A DNA stretch of 7,503 nt, taken from assembly GCA_903644035.1 (NCBI GenBank), contig CAHJXG010000074.1:1-7503 (forward strand). The letters run 5' to 3'. Source of the DNA: Rhodospirillales bacterium (GTDB lineage Bacteria > Pseudomonadota > Alphaproteobacteria > Acetobacterales > Acetobacteraceae). Below are positions 5,631 to 7,503 of this stretch, piece after piece. Below the pieces are notes generated by a model that was given only the letters and a program-made list of their open reading frames with translations, ran no database searches and was not told the origin of the DNA. The position numbers and the translations under genes were made by a program. Position 1 is the stretch's first letter; every line of letters begins with the position of its first letter.

Positions 5631-6427
5631 TGGCGGAGGGTGCCGCCGGGGATCTGCTCTACGAGGTCCGGGACGGCATCGCCCGCGTCACCTTCAACCG
5701 CCCGCAGGCGCGCAACGCCATGCTGTTCAGCATGTACGAGCGCCTGGCCGAGATCTGCGCCGGGATCGAGGCGGACCGGTCGATCCGCGCGCTGGTCTTG
5801 ACCGGCGCCGGGGATAAGGCGTTTGCCGCCGGCACCGACATCTCGCAGTTCCGCGCCTTCGAGACGGCGGAGGACGCGTTGGCCTATGAGGCGCGGATCG
5901 ACCGCGTGCTCGGCGCGCTGGAGCGGCTGCGCGTGCCGACCATCGCCGCCATGGCCGGGGCATGCACCGGGGGCGGGGCGGCGATGGCGGCATGCTGCGA
6001 CCTGCGGATCGCGGCCGCCACCCTGCGCTTCGGCTTTCCCATCGCGCGCACGCTCGGCAACTGCCTCAGCGTGTCCAACTACGCCCGCCTGGCCGCCTTG
6101 ATCGGCCCGGCCAGGGTGAAGGACATGGTGTTCACTGCGCGGCTGATCGAGGCGGAGGAGGCCCGGGCCATCGGCCTCGTGAGCGAGGTCCTGCCGGACG
6201 CGGCGGCGCTGGCCGCGCGGGCGGAGGACCTCGCCCGGCTGATCGCCGCCCACGCGCCGCTGACCCTGCAGGCCACCAAGGAGGCGCTGCGCCGCATCAG
6301 GGACCGCTCGGCGCCGCCGGGCGACGCGGACCATGACCTGCTGCTGATGTGCTACATGAGCGCCGATTTCCGCGAGGGGATGGAAGCGTTCCTCGGCAAG
6401 CGGCCGCCGGCTTGGCGGGGAGCCTAA
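5630..6427 (+). CDS. Enoyl-CoA hydratase/isomerase (crotonase) family protein, 265 aa
   Basis: The crotonase fold is clear: VTFNRPQARNAM (20-31), the first oxyanion-hole segment AFAAGTDISQF (64-74), and the second, GACTGGGAAMAACCDLRIA (110-128), followed by FGFPIARTLGN (134-144) and a C-terminal helical trimerisation region. Such proteins act on acyl-CoA esters in the cytoplasm, as hydratases, isomerases, hydrolases or lyases. The positions of the two catalytic glutamates of classical crotonase (rat Glu144 and Glu164) appear to be Ala118 and Ile138. Simple hydratase activity is thus doubtful, while the oxyanion hole is intact. From memory, relatives with FGFPIARTLGNCLS are usually labelled only as family members. 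The ATG at 5630 shares its A with the preceding TGA, giving TGATG, with a weak AAGAG just upstream, so translational coupling is likely. Family membership is firm; the reaction is not. Confidence 0.92.
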   Translation: MAEGAAGDLLYEVRDGIARVTFNRPQARNAMLFSMYERLAEICAGIEADRSIRALVLTGAGDKAFAAGTDISQFRAFETAEDALAYEARIDRVLGALERLRVPTIAAMAGACTGGGAAMAACCDLRIAAATLRFGFPIARTLGNCLSVSNYARLAALIGPARVKDMVFTARLIEAEEARAIGLVSEVLPDAAALAARAEDLARLIAAHAPLTLQATKEALRRIRDRSAPPGDADHDLLLMCYMSADFREGMEAFLGKRPPAWRGA

Positions 6428-6440
6428 GGCGGGCGGGGCT

Positions 6441-6457
6441 TCATGGCGGCGCCATGA
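6441..6457 (+). terminator. Hairpin after the crotonase-family gene, possible terminator
   Basis: TCATGGC (6441-6447) and GCCATGA (6451-6457) form a perfect 7-bp stem with a GGC loop, extendable by a T-G and a C-G pair. It begins 14 bases after the TAA. No T-run follows, so termination would need Rho, or the element only protects the 3' end. Confidence 0.4.
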
Positions 6458-6517
6458 GGGGAGGCTGGCGTTCCCTGCGCCCACCCACTGCCTTCGCCAC
6501 GCCTTTGCCCTGCCCCT

Positions 6518-6549
6518 GACCCGGCCGCACCCAGACGGCGCGGCCGGTC
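6518..6549. terminator. GC-rich hairpin between convergent genes
   Basis: CCGGCCGC (6521-6528) pairs with GCGGCCGG (6540-6547) around an 11-base loop. With one bulge, GAC (6518-6520) and GTC (6547-6549) extend the stem. It lies 13 bases from the stop of the minus-strand coiled-coil gene and could serve either direction. There is no T-run. Confidence 0.35.
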
Positions 6550-6561
6550 ACAACCGGGCGG

Positions 6562-7191
6562 CTACTTGCTGTCCGCCGCGGGCGGCACGGCGGCAGAGGC
6601 CGCCTTGGCGTCGGTCACCTGCTGCAGCAGGGCGTTGAGCTGCTGGGTGGCGGCGGCCTGCTGGGCGGTGGTCTGGTCCAGCTGCCGGCGCGCATCGGCC
6701 AGACGTGCCTCCATGTCGGAGGCGTCCTGCTTTCCACGTTCGACCTGGGCCGCCAGCGTCCTGACCTGCTGCTCGGTGGCGCCGCGCTGCTCGGCAAGCT
6801 GGGCGAGCTGCGCCTTGCCGTCAGCCAGCTGCTGCTCGAAGGCGGCACGATCCTGCTGGACGCGGTCGGCCTGAGCCTGCAGCGACTTCAGCTGCTGCTC
6901 GGCGGCACCGCGCTGCTCGGTGAGCTGGCCCAGCTGCGCCTGGACGTCCGCAAACTGCTTCTGGGCGGCGGCGGTGCTGGCCTGGATGTCCTCGGTCTGC
7001 CGCTGCAGGGCCGCGAGGCGCTGCTCGGCGGCAGTGGCCTGCTGGGTCGCGCGCTCAAGCTGCTCGGCGCTCTCGGCCTGCCGCTTCTGCACCGCGTCGG
7101 CCGCGGTCTGGGCGGCTGGCAGCAGCTGCTGCAGCGACGCCAGCCGCTGCTCCGCATCGACGCGCTGGGTGGAGGTGCGGTCGATCTGCGC
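6562..7191 (-). repeat. Five tandem 126-bp (42-residue) units in the coiled-coil gene
   Basis: On the minus strand, units start at 7191, 7065, 6939, 6813 and 6687, each 126 bases apart. Their protein openings are AQIDRTSTQRVDAEQRLASL, EQLERATQQATAAEQRLAAL, AQLGQLTEQRGAAEQQLKSL, AQLAQLAEQRGATEQQVRTL and RQLDQTTAQQAAATQQLNAL. Units three and four are closest, also in DNA. The fifth has diverged and ends exactly at the stop codon. Fainter traces of the same phase continue upstream. Confidence 0.75.
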
Positions 7192-7503
7192 CTGCGCTTC
7201 GGCGACCTGCGCCTGGGCCTGGGCGGCTGCCTGCTGCGTCTGCTGCAGCGCCGCCTCGAACTTGGTGATGTCGGCGGAGCGGGTGGCGGCCTCCTGGGTC
7301 AGCTGCGCCATCGACTGGCGCAGCTCGGCCTCCTGGGCGTGCGCCGCCTCGATCCGCCTGCTGATGTCGGCGAACTCCTGGGTGCGCCCGGCGGCGTCGC
7401 TGTCGAGCTTGGCGGCCGTCTCCTTGCTCTGCGCCAGCTTGCTCTCCGCCTCCGCACTGGCGGCGCGCTGCTCGGTGAGCTGCTGGGTCAGCGCGGCGAG
7501 CTG
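6562..7503 (-). CDS. Long coiled-coil protein, C-terminal 313 aa (5' end beyond window)
   Basis: Only the C-terminal part is present. The frame is open to the right edge, and the stop is TAG at 6564-6562. The sequence is almost wholly Gln, Ala, Glu, Leu, Arg, Asp and Thr, with Leu, Ile or Val at heptad positions, so it should form a continuous alpha-helical coiled coil. There are no cysteines or tryptophans and very few aromatic residues. A 42-residue unit recurs about five times with the pattern xQLxxLxxQRxxAEQQLxxL. A short non-helical tail, AVPPAADSK, ends the protein. No membrane segment or enzymatic motif is seen in this part; the N-terminus may carry one. The internal ATG at 7311 is not the start, because the same helical pattern continues upstream to the edge. 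It is convergent with the crotonase-family gene and has no visible functional link. A structural, cytoskeletal or envelope-spanning role is possible but unsupported. Confidence 0.85.
   Translation of the reverse strand, partial: QLAALTQQLTEQRAASAEAESKLAQSKETAAKLDSDAAGRTQEFADISRRIEAAHAQEAELRQSMAQLTQEAATRSADITKFEAALQQTQQAAAQAQAQVAEAQAQIDRTSTQRVDAEQRLASLQQLLPAAQTAADAVQKRQAESAEQLERATQQATAAEQRLAALQRQTEDIQASTAAAQKQFADVQAQLGQLTEQRGAAEQQLKSLQAQADRVQQDRAAFEQQLADGKAQLAQLAEQRGATEQQVRTLAAQVERGKQDASDMEARLADARRQLDQTTAQQAAATQQLNALLQQVTDAKAASAAVPPAADSK

Noticed and set aside
5498..6484. A 328-codon minus-strand open frame opposite the crotonase-family gene
   Set aside because: It has shadow composition and lies directly opposite a complete family member of normal length.
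6562..7311. Treating ATG 7311 as the start of the coiled-coil gene
   Set aside because: The same frame and helical repeat pattern continue without a stop to the right edge, and no ribosome binding site precedes 7311.

Overview
The window is high-GC, coding-dense bacterial DNA. Codon use, the LivK-type binding protein, the Crp/Fnr-type regulator and the small hypothetical protein all suggest an alphaproteobacterium, perhaps of the Rhodospirillales, Acetobacterales or Methylobacterium-like groups. No rRNA, tRNA, CRISPR array, transposase or phage gene is visible. The taxonomic placement is inferred from gene style and was not tested by any search.

Layout, left to right. (1) Positions 1-1497, minus strand: the N-terminal 499 residues of a ScyD/ScyE-like beta-propeller protein that runs off the left edge. 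(2) Positions 1504-2032: a gene-poor stretch. Its first ~290 bases are clearly AT-richer than the rest of the window and carry a 22-bp-period tandem repeat. (3) Positions 2033-3040, minus strand: a two-gene unit, a Crp/Fnr-family regulator followed 30 bases later by an 81-residue hypothetical protein. (4) Positions 3041-3471: a divergent intergenic region with small palindromes and repeated TTGAC words. (5) Positions 3472-6427, plus strand: a catabolic-looking cluster of a short-chain dehydrogenase/reductase, a LivK-type ABC substrate-binding protein and a crotonase-fold (enoyl-CoA hydratase/isomerase family) protein. The last two overlap by one base. (6) Positions 6428-6561: a convergent intergenic region with two GC-rich hairpins. 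(7) Positions 6562-7503, minus strand: the C-terminal 313 residues of a long coiled-coil protein built from 42-residue (six-heptad) repeats.

How the genes may work together: the plus-strand cluster looks like uptake plus oxidation or CoA-ester processing of a small organic acid or similar substrate. The binding protein would capture the ligand in the periplasm, and the dehydrogenase and crotonase-fold protein would act on it or its CoA ester. No permease, ATPase or CoA ligase lies in the window. The divergently transcribed Crp/Fnr-type regulator is the natural candidate to control the cluster, but no classical CRP or FNR box was found. The two outer genes have no evident link to this pathway.

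I see no clearly new multi-gene system. The best leads are the crotonase-fold protein lacking both canonical catalytic glutamates, a perfect 16-bp palindrome between the dehydrogenase and binding-protein genes, the 22-bp tandem repeat in the AT-rich island, the 42-residue repeat array, and the ScyD/ScyE-like protein without a signal peptide.
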